Shown: piece by piece, positions 47,163-55,732 of the stretch
Layout: every line of letters starts with the position of its first letter
Position numbering within the stretch: the first letter of the stretch is position 1
NCBI GenBank assembly: GCA_947500825.1
Contig: CANMTR010000004.1
Location: forward strand, 62,001 to 126,000
Direction: 5' to 3'
Origin: an uncultured Paracoccaceae bacterium
GTDB lineage: Bacteria > Pseudomonadota > Alphaproteobacteria > Rhodobacterales > Rhodobacteraceae
Length of the DNA stretch: 64,000 bases
The notes under the pieces: model-generated
Databases searched by the model: none
The model's input: only the letters and a program-made list of their open reading frames with translations
What the model was told of the DNA's origin: nothing
Made by a program: the position numbers and the translations under genes

Positions 47163-47333
47163 TCCGTTCGGCCGCGCGCCCCTGACGGAAAGGGCGGCGC
47201 CCGGCTTCCCCACGCGCCGGCGGCCCACGCAGGGCCGCCGGGAACGTCGGACGGGCATATCGGTTTCCCCCCCTGGAGGGGCGGACGCGACACGCGGTCG
47301 CGATCGGGCCCGCCGGAAAGAGGGAGAGCGAGC

Positions 47334-47675
47334 ATGAGCAAGCGCGACGAGCTGATCGAGACCTACGCGAAGCATATCGAGGAGAAGACGGGCGAAGCGC
47401 CCGACATGGACCTGCTGCGGGAGGTGACCATCGCCTGCGGCCCGTCCATTTATCAGCGCGAATCCGGCACCATCTCGGCCGGCGACACGGACGAGTTGAA
47501 CCGGGTGCGCGAAAGCTTCCTCGTCGGCAAGCTGGGCCTGCCCGACGATGAGACCCTGATGGGCGGCATCCAGAAGGTGATCCGAGACTACGGGCGCGAC
47601 AACCCGCGCAAGCACCGCCCCGTCATCTACTACCTGCTGGTGCGCCATTTCGGGAAGGAAGACGTGTTCGTCTGA
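47334..47675 (+). CDS. DUF2853 family protein
   Basis: 113 residues. The conserved sequence RDELIETYAKHIEEKTG, LLREVTIACGPSIYQRESGTIS, and HRPVIYYLLVRHFGKEDVFV identifies the DUF2853 family, a small soluble protein of alphaproteobacteria and some others, of unknown function. AGGGAGAG lies just before ATG 47334. A 171-base gap separates it from the acidic membrane protein. Confidence 0.9.
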   Translation: MSKRDELIETYAKHIEEKTGEAPDMDLLREVTIACGPSIYQRESGTISAGDTDELNRVRESFLVGKLGLPDDETLMGGIQKVIRDYGRDNPRKHRPVIYYLLVRHFGKEDVFV

Positions 47676-47715
47676 CCGCGTCTGGACCCGGCCGGCGTCA
47701 CGCTACATTCCCGCC

Positions 47716-48762
47716 ATGGCGTGGGTATCCAAGATCAAGCTGACCGAAAGCGACACGCCGATGCCGTGGCGCAAGGTGGCGATGATGATCATCGCCATAG
47801 TGCTTCCGGCGGCGATCGCCGTGTCGTTCCTGGGCCGGCCGGGCGCCATCGCCTTCGTCGCGGCGATGCCCGCCTGCCTGGCCACGCAGGACGCGAACGT
47901 GAAGGTCTCGGTCCTCGTGACGCTGGTCATGGGGATGACGGGGCTCCTGAGCCTCGGACAGCCCGACATGGCCCTGATCGTGGCGCCGCTTCTCGGCCTC
48001 ATGGTGGGGATCTGCGGCGGCTGGGGATATGCCCGTGCGGCGATCCGGGGGCTGTTGACCTGGCCGATCTTCACCTCCTCCATCCTCGAGCATTCCTCCC
48101 ATACCCTGCTCTTCGCGATCTTCGTCGGCGCGACGCTTTGGGCGCAGGGGGTCACTTGGGCCTTCGGGGAGGCGGGCTCCAACGGCACCGAATCGCCCGA
48201 GAGCGAGGAACACGCGGGCGTCTTCGGCGTGGTGCTGGCGGTGGGCATGACCCTGTCGGTCTGGGTGGGAGACGAGTATTTCGGCAATCACGGCTTCTGG
48301 TTCCCGCTGACCTTCGTGATCCTGGTCCTGCCACCCCACGGCGAGTTGTTCACCCGCACCCTCAAGCGGACGCTTGGCACGGTGATCGGCACCGTCGTGG
48401 CGCTGGGCATGGCACTGGTGAGCGAGGCCACGTGGCTGACCCTGTCGCTGGGGATGACTTGCCTGATTCTGGGCTTCCGGATGCTGCCGCGCAACTACAC
48501 CCTCTTCACCACCTTCCTGACCGTCGCGGTGCTCGAGATTTTGGCCCTCGTGTCGGACGTGGACCGCCTCGCGGTGGAGCGGATCGGGACCATGGGCGCG
48601 GCGGCGGCGATGACCATCGCGCTGGGGGTGATGGGCTGGGCGGTGTTGCGCGTCGCGGCCCCGAGGGCGCTCGACGCGCTGCAATCGGACGGCGCCGCCC
48701 CGCCCCCGATCGGGGGCGAGCGACGGCGCGACAGCCACGCCTCGGCGAGCCGGCCGGGCTAG
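47716..48762 (+). CDS. FUSC/DUF2955-type membrane protein
   Basis: 348 residues with about nine hydrophobic segments in two groups (VAMMIIAIVLPAAIAVSFL, AIAFVAAMPACLATQ, and later FVILVLPPHGELFTRTLKRTLGTVIGTVVAL). The RTLGTVIGTVVA element is typical of the FUSC family (fusaric-acid-resistance type aromatic acid exporters). Inner membrane; substrate unknown. The end of the gene abuts a bidirectional terminator shared with tsaD. Confidence 0.8.
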   Translation: MAWVSKIKLTESDTPMPWRKVAMMIIAIVLPAAIAVSFLGRPGAIAFVAAMPACLATQDANVKVSVLVTLVMGMTGLLSLGQPDMALIVAPLLGLMVGICGGWGYARAAIRGLLTWPIFTSSILEHSSHTLLFAIFVGATLWAQGVTWAFGEAGSNGTESPESEEHAGVFGVVLAVGMTLSVWVGDEYFGNHGFWFPLTFVILVLPPHGELFTRTLKRTLGTVIGTVVALGMALVSEATWLTLSLGMTCLILGFRMLPRNYTLFTTFLTVAVLEILALVSDVDRLAVERIGTMGAAAAMTIALGVMGWAVLRVAAPRALDALQSDGAAPPPIGGERRRDSHASASRPG

Positions 48763-48763
48763 A

Positions 48764-48787
48764 GCATTTTCTCGCTCGAAAAAATGC
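48764..48787. terminator. Bidirectional terminator between FUSC gene and tsaD
   Basis: GCATTTT at 48764-48770 and AAAATGC at 48781-48787 form a stem around a short CTCG-CTCG-AA loop. Because the stem contains T and A runs, it can end transcription from both converging genes. Confidence 0.65.
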
Positions 48788-48804
48788 CGGGTGGCGACTG
48801 CGGG

Positions 48805-49857
48805 TCAGGCCTTGGCGCCGCGCTTGCCGGAGCCGAGCAGGGGGGCCGCACGGGTGTCGAGCGGCCAGCGCGGGCGGGGGGAGAGATCCATCCCGTCGCG
48901 CCGGCCCAGCGCGTGGAGCTCGCCCCCCGCCCAGGCGATCATCGCGCCGTTGTCGGTGCACAGCGCCAGGGGCGGGGCCAGGAACGGGCGGTCGCAGACC
49001 CCCTCCAGGGCGGCGCGCACGGCCCCGTTCGCCGCCACGCCGCCCGCGACAGCAAAGGCGGTGGCGTCCGGGCAGAGCATCAGCGCACGGCGCGCCTTCT
49101 CGGCCAGGGTCTCCGAGACGGCGGCCTGGAAGGAGGCGCAGATGTCGGCGCGGGCCTGCCGGGGCAGGGCGCCGCCCACGAGGGACAAGTCCCGGGCGCG
49201 AAGTACGGCCGTCTTCAGCCCCGAGAAGGACAGGTCGCACCCGTCCCGGTCCAGAAGCGGGCGGGGCAGGGCGAAGGCCCCACCGTCGCCGGAGCGCGCC
49301 TCGCGTTCCACCGCCGGGCCGCCGGGCTGCGGCAGGCCCAGAAGGCGCGCGACCTTGTCGAAGGCCTCTCCCGGCGCGTCGTCGATGGTTCCGCCCAGGC
49401 GGGCGAAGGTTTCCGGACCCTCGACGCGCAGGAACTGGCAATGCCCGCCCGAGACCAGCAGCATCAGGTAGGGGAACTCCGCCCCGTCGGTCAGCCGCGG
49501 TGTCAGGGCGTGGCCGGCCAGGTGGTTGACGCCGATCAGCGGCGCGCCCGTCGCCGCGGCGAGCCCCTTGGCGAACATCACCCCCGCCATGACGCCGCCG
49601 ATGAGGCCCGGCCCGGCGGTCACGGCGATGGCGTCGAGATCCGAGAGTGCCACGCCCGCCTCCTCCAGCGCGGCCTCGGTGCACAGGTCGAGCTTCTCCA
49701 CATGAGCACGGGCGGCGATCTCCGGCACGACGCCGCCGTAGGAGGCGTGGAGATCGGATTGGGAAGAGACGACGCTCGAGACGATGTCGCGGCCCCGAAG
49801 GATCGCGGCGGCGGTATCGTCGCAGCTCGATTCGAGGCCAAGGATCAGGGGTGCCAT
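48805..49857 (-). CDS. tsaD: tRNA N6-adenosine threonylcarbamoyltransferase
   Basis: 350 residues. Transfers threonylcarbamoyl to A37 of ANN-reading tRNAs. The start [13 protein letters not shown], the metal-binding His pair in ARAHVEKL and VNHLAGHAL, and the ASKH-fold segments [12 protein letters not shown] and [13 protein letters not shown] are intact. Divergent from hemD with a 78-base gap. Identification firm. Confidence 0.97.
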   Translation of the reverse strand: MAPLILGLESSCDDTAAAILRGRDIVSSVVSSQSDLHASYGGVVPEIAARAHVEKLDLCTEAALEEAGVALSDLDAIAVTAGPGLIGGVMAGVMFAKGLAAATGAPLIGVNHLAGHALTPRLTDGAEFPYLMLLVSGGHCQFLRVEGPETFARLGGTIDDAPGEAFDKVARLLGLPQPGGPAVEREARSGDGGAFALPRPLLDRDGCDLSFSGLKTAVLRARDLSLVGGALPRQARADICASFQAAVSETLAEKARRALMLCPDATAFAVAGGVAANGAVRAALEGVCDRPFLAPPLALCTDNGAMIAWAGGELHALGRRDGMDLSPRPRWPLDTRAAPLLGSGKRGAKA

Positions 49858-49935
49858 GGCGGGCTCCCGCGTTGCGGATGGATGGCGCGCGGCCTACCAC
49901 CGGGGGCGTGGCCCGTCCATGGAAAGGCCCGACGG

Positions 49936-50622
49936 ATGCTGGTGCTGACCCGCCCCGACCTCGCCGCCCGGCGATTCGCCCGTGCCGCCCGGCGCGCGGG
50001 CTGGCCGGGCGCGGTCCTGTTCTCCCCGGTCCTGGAGATGGCGGCCTTGCCGGGCGGGCCGCTGCCCGCCGGAACGCCCGTCTTCACCTCCGAGAACGGG
50101 GTGCGGGCCGCGACGGCGCGGCAGCCGCTGTCGGGGCGCGAGGCCTGGGCCGTGGGCGCGGGCACGGCGCGGGCCGCGCGGGCGGCGGGGATGCGGGTGC
50201 GCGTGGCGGGCGGCGATGCGGCCGCGCTCCACCGGGCGCTCCTGGCGGAGGGGCGGGGCCCCTACCTCCATTGCCGGGGCCTCCATGTGACGGGCGACCT
50301 GGCGGGCAGCCTGCGCGCGGCGGGCGTCGAGGCGGCGGAGGTCGTTCTTTACGACCAGGCCCCGCGCGTGCTCACGGCGGCCGCCCGCGCGGCGCTGATG
50401 GCGGGGGGGCGTTGCGTCCTGCCGCTCTTCTCGGCGCGCAGCGCGCGGCTGACGGCGGCGGGCCTGCCAGGGCCGCCGCCCTTCACGACCATTGTCGCGA
50501 TCTCGTCCGCGGTCGCCGGGGCGTGGCCTTGGGAGGGGGACATCGCGGTGGCGGAGCGTCCAGATGCGAAGGGAATGCTGGCTGTTTTCGGCGGCCTTGT
50601 TGGCGGCGGATGCGGCGGCTAA
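49936..50622 (+). CDS. hemD: Uroporphyrinogen-III synthase
   Basis: 228 residues from ATG 49936. The sequence is poorly conserved as usual for HemD, but FTSENGVRA near residue 55, a YLHCRGLHVTGDLAG segment and VVLYDQAPR followed by VLPLFSARSA fit the two-domain fold. It closes the linear tetrapyrrole to uroporphyrinogen III. hemC, the preceding pathway enzyme, is not adjacent. The mitofilin-like and hemY genes follow in the same direction, 10 bases and then 10 bases apart. Confidence 0.9.
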   Translation: MLVLTRPDLAARRFARAARRAGWPGAVLFSPVLEMAALPGGPLPAGTPVFTSENGVRAATARQPLSGREAWAVGAGTARAARAAGMRVRVAGGDAAALHRALLAEGRGPYLHCRGLHVTGDLAGSLRAAGVEAAEVVLYDQAPRVLTAAARAALMAGGRCVLPLFSARSARLTAAGLPGPPPFTTIVAISSAVAGAWPWEGDIAVAERPDAKGMLAVFGGLVGGGCGG

Positions 50623-50632
50623 GGTCGCCGGG

Positions 50633-51835
50633 ATGGCGGACCGGCAAGCAGAGGTGGATCCCGTGAGCGACGACGCGACGACGCGCCCAGCGCCCCGACC
50701 GGAAGCGGGACGACCCCGATCCGGGTCTTCCGGCCTTCTCGCCGTATTCCTCGGGGGGCTCGTCGCCGGCGGGATCGGCTATCTGGCGGCCTACTACACC
50801 GAGTTTGCCGTCTTCGAGACCGGCGACGGCGCCGACCCGCTGGAGCAGATCTCGGCCACCCTCGAGGAGCAGTCCCAGCGGCTCGGCGCGCTGGAGAGCA
50901 TGGGGGAGAACACGCCGGTCGCGGGCCCCGACGAGGAGCTTCAGGGCCAGCTCGGCGAGGTGGCGAACCGCATCGCCTCGATCTCCGACCGGATCGAGGC
51001 GATCGAGGGCGCGCCGGGCACCGACCCGGAGGCGCGCGAGCAGGCACAGGCCGCCTCCCAGAGCCTGACCTCCCTGCAGGAGCGGCTCGCCGCGCTGGAG
51101 GAGCAGACCGGCGACCCCGGCACGACCGAGACCGACGCGAGCCAGTCCCAGCAGCTGTCCGAGCAGTCCGACCGGCTGGCGAGCCTGTCGCAGCAGGTCG
51201 ATGAACTTTCACAGACCGTCCAGTCCCAGGCGCAGATCATCGACGACCAGGCCGCGCAGCTGCAATCGCAGGCCCAGACCATCGACGAGCAATCGGGGCG
51301 GATCGAGGAGGCGCAGGCCACCGCCCGGACCGAGACCAACCGCATCTCGGCCCAGGCCGCCCTCGCCGAGATCCGCGCGGCGATGGACGCGGGCAACCCC
51401 TATGCCGACGCCATCGGCCAGCTCCAGGGCGCCGGCGGGCCCGAGGTTCCGCAGGCGCTGTCGGGTCCGGCCGGCTCGGGCGTTCCCAGCCTGTCGGACT
51501 TGCGCGACAGCTTCGGCCAGCCCGCCCGCGAGGCGCTGTCGTCCTCGATCGCGGCGACGACGGGGGGCGGCGCGATCGACCGGATCGGCGCGTTCCTCAA
51601 GTCCCAGACCGGCGCCCGGTCGCTCGGCGAACAGGAGGGCGACGGCCCCGACGCCATCCTGAGCCAGGCCGAGGCGCGGCTGGGCGAGGGCGACCTGCAG
51701 GCCGCGCTCGACACGCTCCAGGCCCTTCCCCAGGAGGGGCAGGAGGCCATGTCGGACTGGATCGGGCGCGCCCGCACGCGGCTCGATGCGCAGAACGCCC
51801 TGGCCGATCTCTCGCAATCCGTGAACACCAACTGA
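50633..51835 (+). CDS. Mitofilin-like (COG4223) membrane protein
   Basis: 400 residues from ATG 50633. One membrane helix at about 35-55 (GLLAVFLGGLVAGGIGYLAA) is followed by a long periplasmic coiled coil (about 65-225, Gln/Glu/Ser-rich) and a C-terminal region with LAEIRAAMDAGNPYADAIGQL and ARLGEGDLQAALDTLQALP that resembles the mitofilin C-terminus. Alphaproteobacterial homologues shape the membrane and sit in the hem cluster, as here. Confidence 0.9.
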   Translation: MADRQAEVDPVSDDATTRPAPRPEAGRPRSGSSGLLAVFLGGLVAGGIGYLAAYYTEFAVFETGDGADPLEQISATLEEQSQRLGALESMGENTPVAGPDEELQGQLGEVANRIASISDRIEAIEGAPGTDPEAREQAQAASQSLTSLQERLAALEEQTGDPGTTETDASQSQQLSEQSDRLASLSQQVDELSQTVQSQAQIIDDQAAQLQSQAQTIDEQSGRIEEAQATARTETNRISAQAALAEIRAAMDAGNPYADAIGQLQGAGGPEVPQALSGPAGSGVPSLSDLRDSFGQPAREALSSSIAATTGGGAIDRIGAFLKSQTGARSLGEQEGDGPDAILSQAEARLGEGDLQAALDTLQALPQEGQEAMSDWIGRARTRLDAQNALADLSQSVNTN

Positions 51836-51845
51836 GGACGACGCG

Positions 51846-53456
51846 ATGCTCTGGTCCCTATTGAAGGTCGTCATCTTCTTCGTCCTCGTCGGCGCGCTCG
51901 CGCTGGGCGCGGGGCAGTTGCTGAACGCCGACGGCTCCATCCAGGTGGCGATGGCCAATACCGAGTTCACGCTCGGGCCGCTCCAGGCCGCCATCGCGCT
52001 GATCCTGTTGCTGGTCGCGATGTGGGTGGTGCTGAAGCTCCTGGGGCTCCTGTTCGCGCTCTTGCGGTTCCTCAACGGTGACGAGACGGCCGTGTCGCGC
52101 TACATGGCCGCCGGCCGCGAGCGCAAGGGACTGAACGCGCTGGCCGATTCGATGCTGGCGCTGGCCGCGGGCGAGGGCAAGGAGGCCCAGTCCAAGGCCG
52201 AGCGCGCCGAAAAGTATCTTGACCGGCCCGACCTGACGAACCTCCTCCTGGCCCAGGGCGCCGAGATGACCGGCGACAAGGCCCGTGCCGAGGAAGTCTA
52301 CAAGAAGCTGGTCCAGGACGACCGCACCCGCTTCGTCGGCGTGCGCGGCCTGATGCTCCAGCAGCTCGAGAAGGGTGACACCGATACCGCCTTCGCCCTG
52401 GCCGAGAAGGCCTTCGCCCTGAAGCCCCGCCACGTGGAGACCCAGGACACACTCCTGCGGCTGCAGGCGGCGCGGCACGACTGGTCGGGCGCCCGACAGA
52501 CGCTGGGCGCCAAGCTCAAGCACGGTGCCCTGCCGCGCGACGTGCACAAGCGCCGCGACGCGGTTCTCGCGCTGAGTGCGGCGCGCGACATCGACGATCC
52601 CGAACAGTCCGTTCGGGCCCGCGAGGCGGCGATCGAGGCCAACAAGTTGTCTCCCGACCTGGTGCCCGCGGCCGTGATGGCGGCGGAATCCTACATCGCC
52701 AACGGCCAGCAGCGTTACGCCACGCGAGTGCTGAAGAAGGCCTGGGAGGTGCAGCCGCATCCCGACCTGGCCGCCACCTTCGCCGCGATCCGCCCCGAGG
52801 AGAAGCCCGCGCAGCGAATCAAGCGGTTCGGCACCCTGTCCAAGCTCAAGCCGGATCATCCGGAGACGCGGATGCTGCTTGCCGAGTTGCACATCGCCAA
52901 CGAGGATTTCCCCGCCGCCCGCAGGGCGCTGGGCGATCTGGCCACGGCGCAGCCCACCGCCCGGTCGGTGACGATCATGGCCGCGATCGAGCGCGGCGAG
53001 GGGGCTTCGGACGCGGTCGTGCGCGGCTGGCTGACCCGGGCGCTGACGGTGTCGCGCGGGCCGCAATGGGTCTGCGAGAACTGCCACACGGTCCATAGTC
53101 ACTGGGACCCGATCTGCGGCAACTGCGGCGCGCTCGACACCATGTCGTGGCAGGAGCCGCGCGAGGGCGCGGTCTCTCTCCCGGCGCAGACGGAGATGCT
53201 GCCGCTTATCGTCGGCCGCACCGAGGAGGAGCCCGAGGTCATCCGGGATACCGGTACCCCGGAGGGCTCCGACGCCCGGCCGGCGCCCCAGGGCGCGGCC
53301 CATAACGCGCCCGAGAAGGGGGCTGCGGGCGACGGCACCGAGGCGAAAGAGGCGGAGCGCGACATGCCGCGCAACCAGCCCACCGAGGTACCGGAGGCGG
53401 AGGTCATCGTGCCCGCCGAGCAGCGCGACGAAAACCGCGGAAAGTCGGCAGACTAG
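51846..53456 (+). CDS. hemY: HemY family protein with TPRs and a zinc-ribbon-like motif
   Basis: 536 residues. Two N-terminal membrane helices (about 5-25 and 40-65) precede a TPR-rich region (DTAFALAEKAFALKPRH, ARREALGD-like repeats). Near residues 417-436 two CxxC pairs (CENCH and CGNCG) form a probable zinc ribbon. The last 90 residues are charged and likely disordered. HemY proteins of this kind accompany heme synthesis genes without catalysing a known step; this one ends the hemD/mitofilin chain. Confidence 0.9.
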   Translation: MLWSLLKVVIFFVLVGALALGAGQLLNADGSIQVAMANTEFTLGPLQAAIALILLLVAMWVVLKLLGLLFALLRFLNGDETAVSRYMAAGRERKGLNALADSMLALAAGEGKEAQSKAERAEKYLDRPDLTNLLLAQGAEMTGDKARAEEVYKKLVQDDRTRFVGVRGLMLQQLEKGDTDTAFALAEKAFALKPRHVETQDTLLRLQAARHDWSGARQTLGAKLKHGALPRDVHKRRDAVLALSAARDIDDPEQSVRAREAAIEANKLSPDLVPAAVMAAESYIANGQQRYATRVLKKAWEVQPHPDLAATFAAIRPEEKPAQRIKRFGTLSKLKPDHPETRMLLAELHIANEDFPAARRALGDLATAQPTARSVTIMAAIERGEGASDAVVRGWLTRALTVSRGPQWVCENCHTVHSHWDPICGNCGALDTMSWQEPREGAVSLPAQTEMLPLIVGRTEEEPEVIRDTGTPEGSDARPAPQGAAHNAPEKGAAGDGTEAKEAERDMPRNQPTEVPEAEVIVPAEQRDENRGKSAD

Positions 53457-53466
53457 GTCTTTTCCT

Positions 53467-53499
53467 CACCGGCGCGAGTTGATAAGGACCGCGCCGGTG
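53467..53499. repeat. Hairpin between hemY and the tRNA gene
   Basis: CACCGGCGCG (53467-53476) and CGCGCCGGTG (53490-53499) are exact complements with a 13-base loop. No T run follows. It may end hemY transcription or lie in the tRNA leader, only four bases before tRNA-Thr. Confidence 0.7.
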
Positions 53500-53502
53500 G
53501 AT

Positions 53503-53578
53503 GCCGCTGTAGCTCAGCTGGTAGAGCACGTCATTCGTAATGATGGGGTCGGGGGTTCGAGTCCCTTCAGCGGCACCA
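53503..53578 (+). tRNA. tRNA-Thr, anticodon CGT
   Basis: A 76-base cloverleaf with CCA encoded. Acceptor stem GCCGCTG/CAGCGGC is perfectly paired; the D arm (GCTC/GAGC), anticodon stem CGTCA/TGATG with loop TTCGTAA, and T arm with GTTCGAGTC are all present. Anticodon CGT at 53536-53538 reads the threonine codon ACG. Mobile-element remains begin just downstream, so the gene may mark an integration boundary. Confidence 0.97.
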
Positions 53579-53665
53579 CCGAAAAAACTTCTGGCATCCG
53601 GTAAAGAGCTCAGCCGGATTCAAAGAGCTTCGGCTGGTCTTCCGCTCGGACAAATCATTCCCGAT

Positions 53666-53746
53666 CGTGGAAAGAACGAGAGAAGGCGGTCGCTCGTCGG
53701 AGCGATGACCTGAATGTCGCGGGATCAAATCCTGCCCCGGCAACCA
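53666..53746 (+). pseudogene. Decayed tRNA resembling initiator tRNA-fMet
   Basis: An 81-base stretch that aligns by eye with alphaproteobacterial tRNA-fMet. Preserved parts are GCTCGTC, ACCTGAA, a T arm GCGGG-ATCAAAT-CCTGC and a 3' end CCCCGGCAACCA. The 5' acceptor strand no longer pairs, the anticodon stem has mispairs and the anticodon reads GAT. A terminator follows. It could be a dead tRNA copy or the attachment-site fragment of an integrated element. Confidence 0.5.
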
Positions 53747-53765
53747 CCGAAATCTGACACTCACA

Positions 53766-53794
53766 CAAAAACGCGCCCCACCGGGCGCCTTTTT
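53766..53794. terminator. Rho-independent terminator after the pseudo-tRNA
   Basis: GCGCCC (53773-53778) and GGGCGC (53783-53788) pair around CACC, with five A before and five T after the stem. It works in both directions and is the natural end of the tRNA transcript. Confidence 0.85.
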
Positions 53795-53929
53795 GCGTTC
53801 CCCCAATGGGTTGGCAGATCTGGGACACCTCGCCCCGGATCTCGATAGCCCTGCCGGTGGTCGCAGGTGCCGGGTTTGCAAGGGTTGGAGCAGGCCAGGG
53901 AGTCCCGCCCAGCCGCGATCGCGGGGCGG

Positions 53930-54310
53930 ATTCCTTGTCGCACCTCCGGCCGGCCGCTGAATCTGCTGGTCGGCAGCACCGGCCTCGAGTTTCGCAGCAC
54001 CAACGACGGGCTGTCGCGCAAGCGCGGCCCTTCGCGCCTGGGACACTGGCGGGAGGTGCATATCGCGAGGGGCGCAGACACGGGCGACATCCGCGCGGTC
54101 GAATTCACCTCGATCTGGCAAGGGGATAGCCCCCTGCTGCCGGAGTTGCTGGCGCAGATGCCGCGGGACGAGCAAATTAAGACCCTCACCGCGGACGGCG
54201 CCCATGACATGCGGCGGTGCCATGGCGCGACCGTCGAGCAATTCGCCGGGCGGAAATCGAGCCCGTCACCTGAACCCAGCGAGGAAGAGGGGCCCCTCAA
54301 GCTGGAATAG
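53930..54310 (+). pseudogene. IS5-type transposase fragment
   Basis: The frame reads RTSGRPLNLLVGSTGLEF, LGHWREVHIARGADTGDIRAVEFTS (in parts), then LLPELLAQMPRDEQIKTLTADGAHDMRRCHGA, the central part of IS5-family DDE transposases. The first catalytic Asp (normally VDSTG) is Gly-Ser here, so it is inactive. The N-terminal third and everything after the RRCHGA region are missing or out of frame. No terminal inverted repeats were found. Confidence 0.7.
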
Positions 54311-54349
54311 CTCACAACGTCCACCCGTAGGGCCGTCGGTTCGGCCTTT

Positions 54350-54590
54350 CATGCCGGACGAGTTTCGAGGATTCGATTGCGGTCTTCCAGGTCGTCCATC
54401 TTCGCCTTCAGCGACGGATGGTACATGCCATCTTCGATACCCGATGAGAGGATGCCCGAGAGTTTCCTTTCGGCAGCCGCCGCGTTTCCAGGCAACCGGG
54501 TACTCCTCGACAACGGCCTGCAGAGAGGCCGGGTGGAAGACGGCGCTCTCGTAGGCCGCACAATGCCCGCTTTTCCAGACGCGACAGGTC
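54350..54590 (-). pseudogene. C-terminal fragment of a serine recombinase
   Basis: The minus-strand frame ending at 54349 contains AAAERKLSGILSSGIEDGMY then HPSLKAKMDDLEDRNRILE, a pattern typical of the coiled-coil tail of large serine recombinases of Rhodobacterales. A neighbouring frame carries RLEKRALCGLRERRLPPGL, matching the segment that should precede it, so a frameshift separates them. Catalytic domain absent. Confidence 0.5.
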
Positions 54591-54592
54591 GG

Positions 54593-55528
54593 TCACCCCA
54601 GGAGTGACTTTTCAAGCATCATATGGACGCCCTTGCAGCCGTTGACGGTCTGGGTGATGCGCAAGTCCCCGGCGAGGCTGCACAGCGTGTAGGCGTCGGC
54701 CCAGCTCAACCCGGCCTTCGACTGGATCAGTGCGATCATGTCCCGAAGGGCCATCTCCGCGCAGCGGTCGAGGTCGGGGTCCATTCCCATCGTGATCCAG
54801 TGCGTCGAGGTCGCGGCCCGGGGAAATGTCAGGGTCATGTCGTCGCGCACGGTGAGGCGAAAGGTGCCCTGAAGCGCCGTCTCGATGGCTGTCACGCAAA
54901 CCTCGCCGTCGCCCTGCGTGCCGTGCCCGTCTCCGCAGGAGAACAGTCCGCCCTCGGTCCAGACCGGAAGATACAGGGTCGTTCCGGTAACAAGTTCCTT
55001 GTTGTCGATATTGCCGCCGTGGCAACGCGGCTGGATGGACGGGATCAGCCCCCACGATTTGGGCGGTGCCACGCCCATGACACCGAAGAACGGACGGAGC
55101 GGCAGATCGAGGCCCCATGGCAGGCGCCCCGTCATGCGCTTTTCGTCGAGCGGAATGGTGATCGTCCGCGCCTCGGGCACGTCATAGGGCAAGGTGCCTG
55201 CGAGTGGGCGCATGGAATTGTAGCCCCAGTCCTGGCGCAGCCGAACGTCTTCGATGAAGACCTCGAGTACGTCGCCTGGGCGCGCGCCCCGTACCGCGAC
55301 CGGGCCTGTCAGGATATGACCCTGCACCGGTCGTTCCGATCGTGCGTGGATGTCGAAAAGCTCGGGAGGGACGGTGAACCCGTCGCCGGGGAGGGCCTCG
55401 GCCGTCCCGGAGACGGTGTCGATGGTGACCCGATCGCCGCTGTTCACGGTCAGCACCGGTGCGCGGGCCGCATCGAAGTAACCCCAGGCGCAAGTCTCCA
55501 CCGAGGCGGGAAGGGTGTGATCCGTCAT
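54593..55528 (-). CDS. Acetamidase/formamidase family protein
   Basis: 311 residues from ATG 55528, which follows GAGAGGA. The acetamidase/formamidase pattern is clear: ILTGPVAVRGARPGDVLEV, GLIPSIQPRCHGGNIDNKEL, LYLPVWTEGGLFSCGDGHGTQGDGEVC (in parts). The enzyme hydrolyses short amides to ammonia and the acid in the cytosol. It looks intact, and is divergent from a broken solute-binding protein gene that may once have fed it substrate. Lies among mobile-element remains. Confidence 0.93.
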   Translation of the reverse strand: MTDHTLPASVETCAWGYFDAARAPVLTVNSGDRVTIDTVSGTAEALPGDGFTVPPELFDIHARSERPVQGHILTGPVAVRGARPGDVLEVFIEDVRLRQDWGYNSMRPLAGTLPYDVPEARTITIPLDEKRMTGRLPWGLDLPLRPFFGVMGVAPPKSWGLIPSIQPRCHGGNIDNKELVTGTTLYLPVWTEGGLFSCGDGHGTQGDGEVCVTAIETALQGTFRLTVRDDMTLTFPRAATSTHWITMGMDPDLDRCAEMALRDMIALIQSKAGLSWADAYTLCSLAGDLRITQTVNGCKGVHMMLEKSLLG

Positions 55529-55732
55529 CGTTATCCTCTCGTGCCGTGCCGGGCGAATGAATCGGCCGGCCGACCGATCCCGCGGCATGCGTTCCGCAAT
55601 TCTGTGCAGCTGAGTTTCAACACGCCCGACCCCGTCGTGAACGCGTTGACCTCAAGGTAGCGGGCTTCGCAGTGTCCAGTATCCAAACCAATCACGAATT
55701 GGTTCAGGCATCTCATACCGACAGGAGAGACG

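Noticed and set aside
46379-47341. Ser/Pro-rich 320-codon frame opposite the acidic membrane protein
   Set aside because: It mirrors the Asp/Glu/Gly codons of the plus strand; the plus frame has a ribosome binding site and a proper membrane helix, the minus frame has neither.
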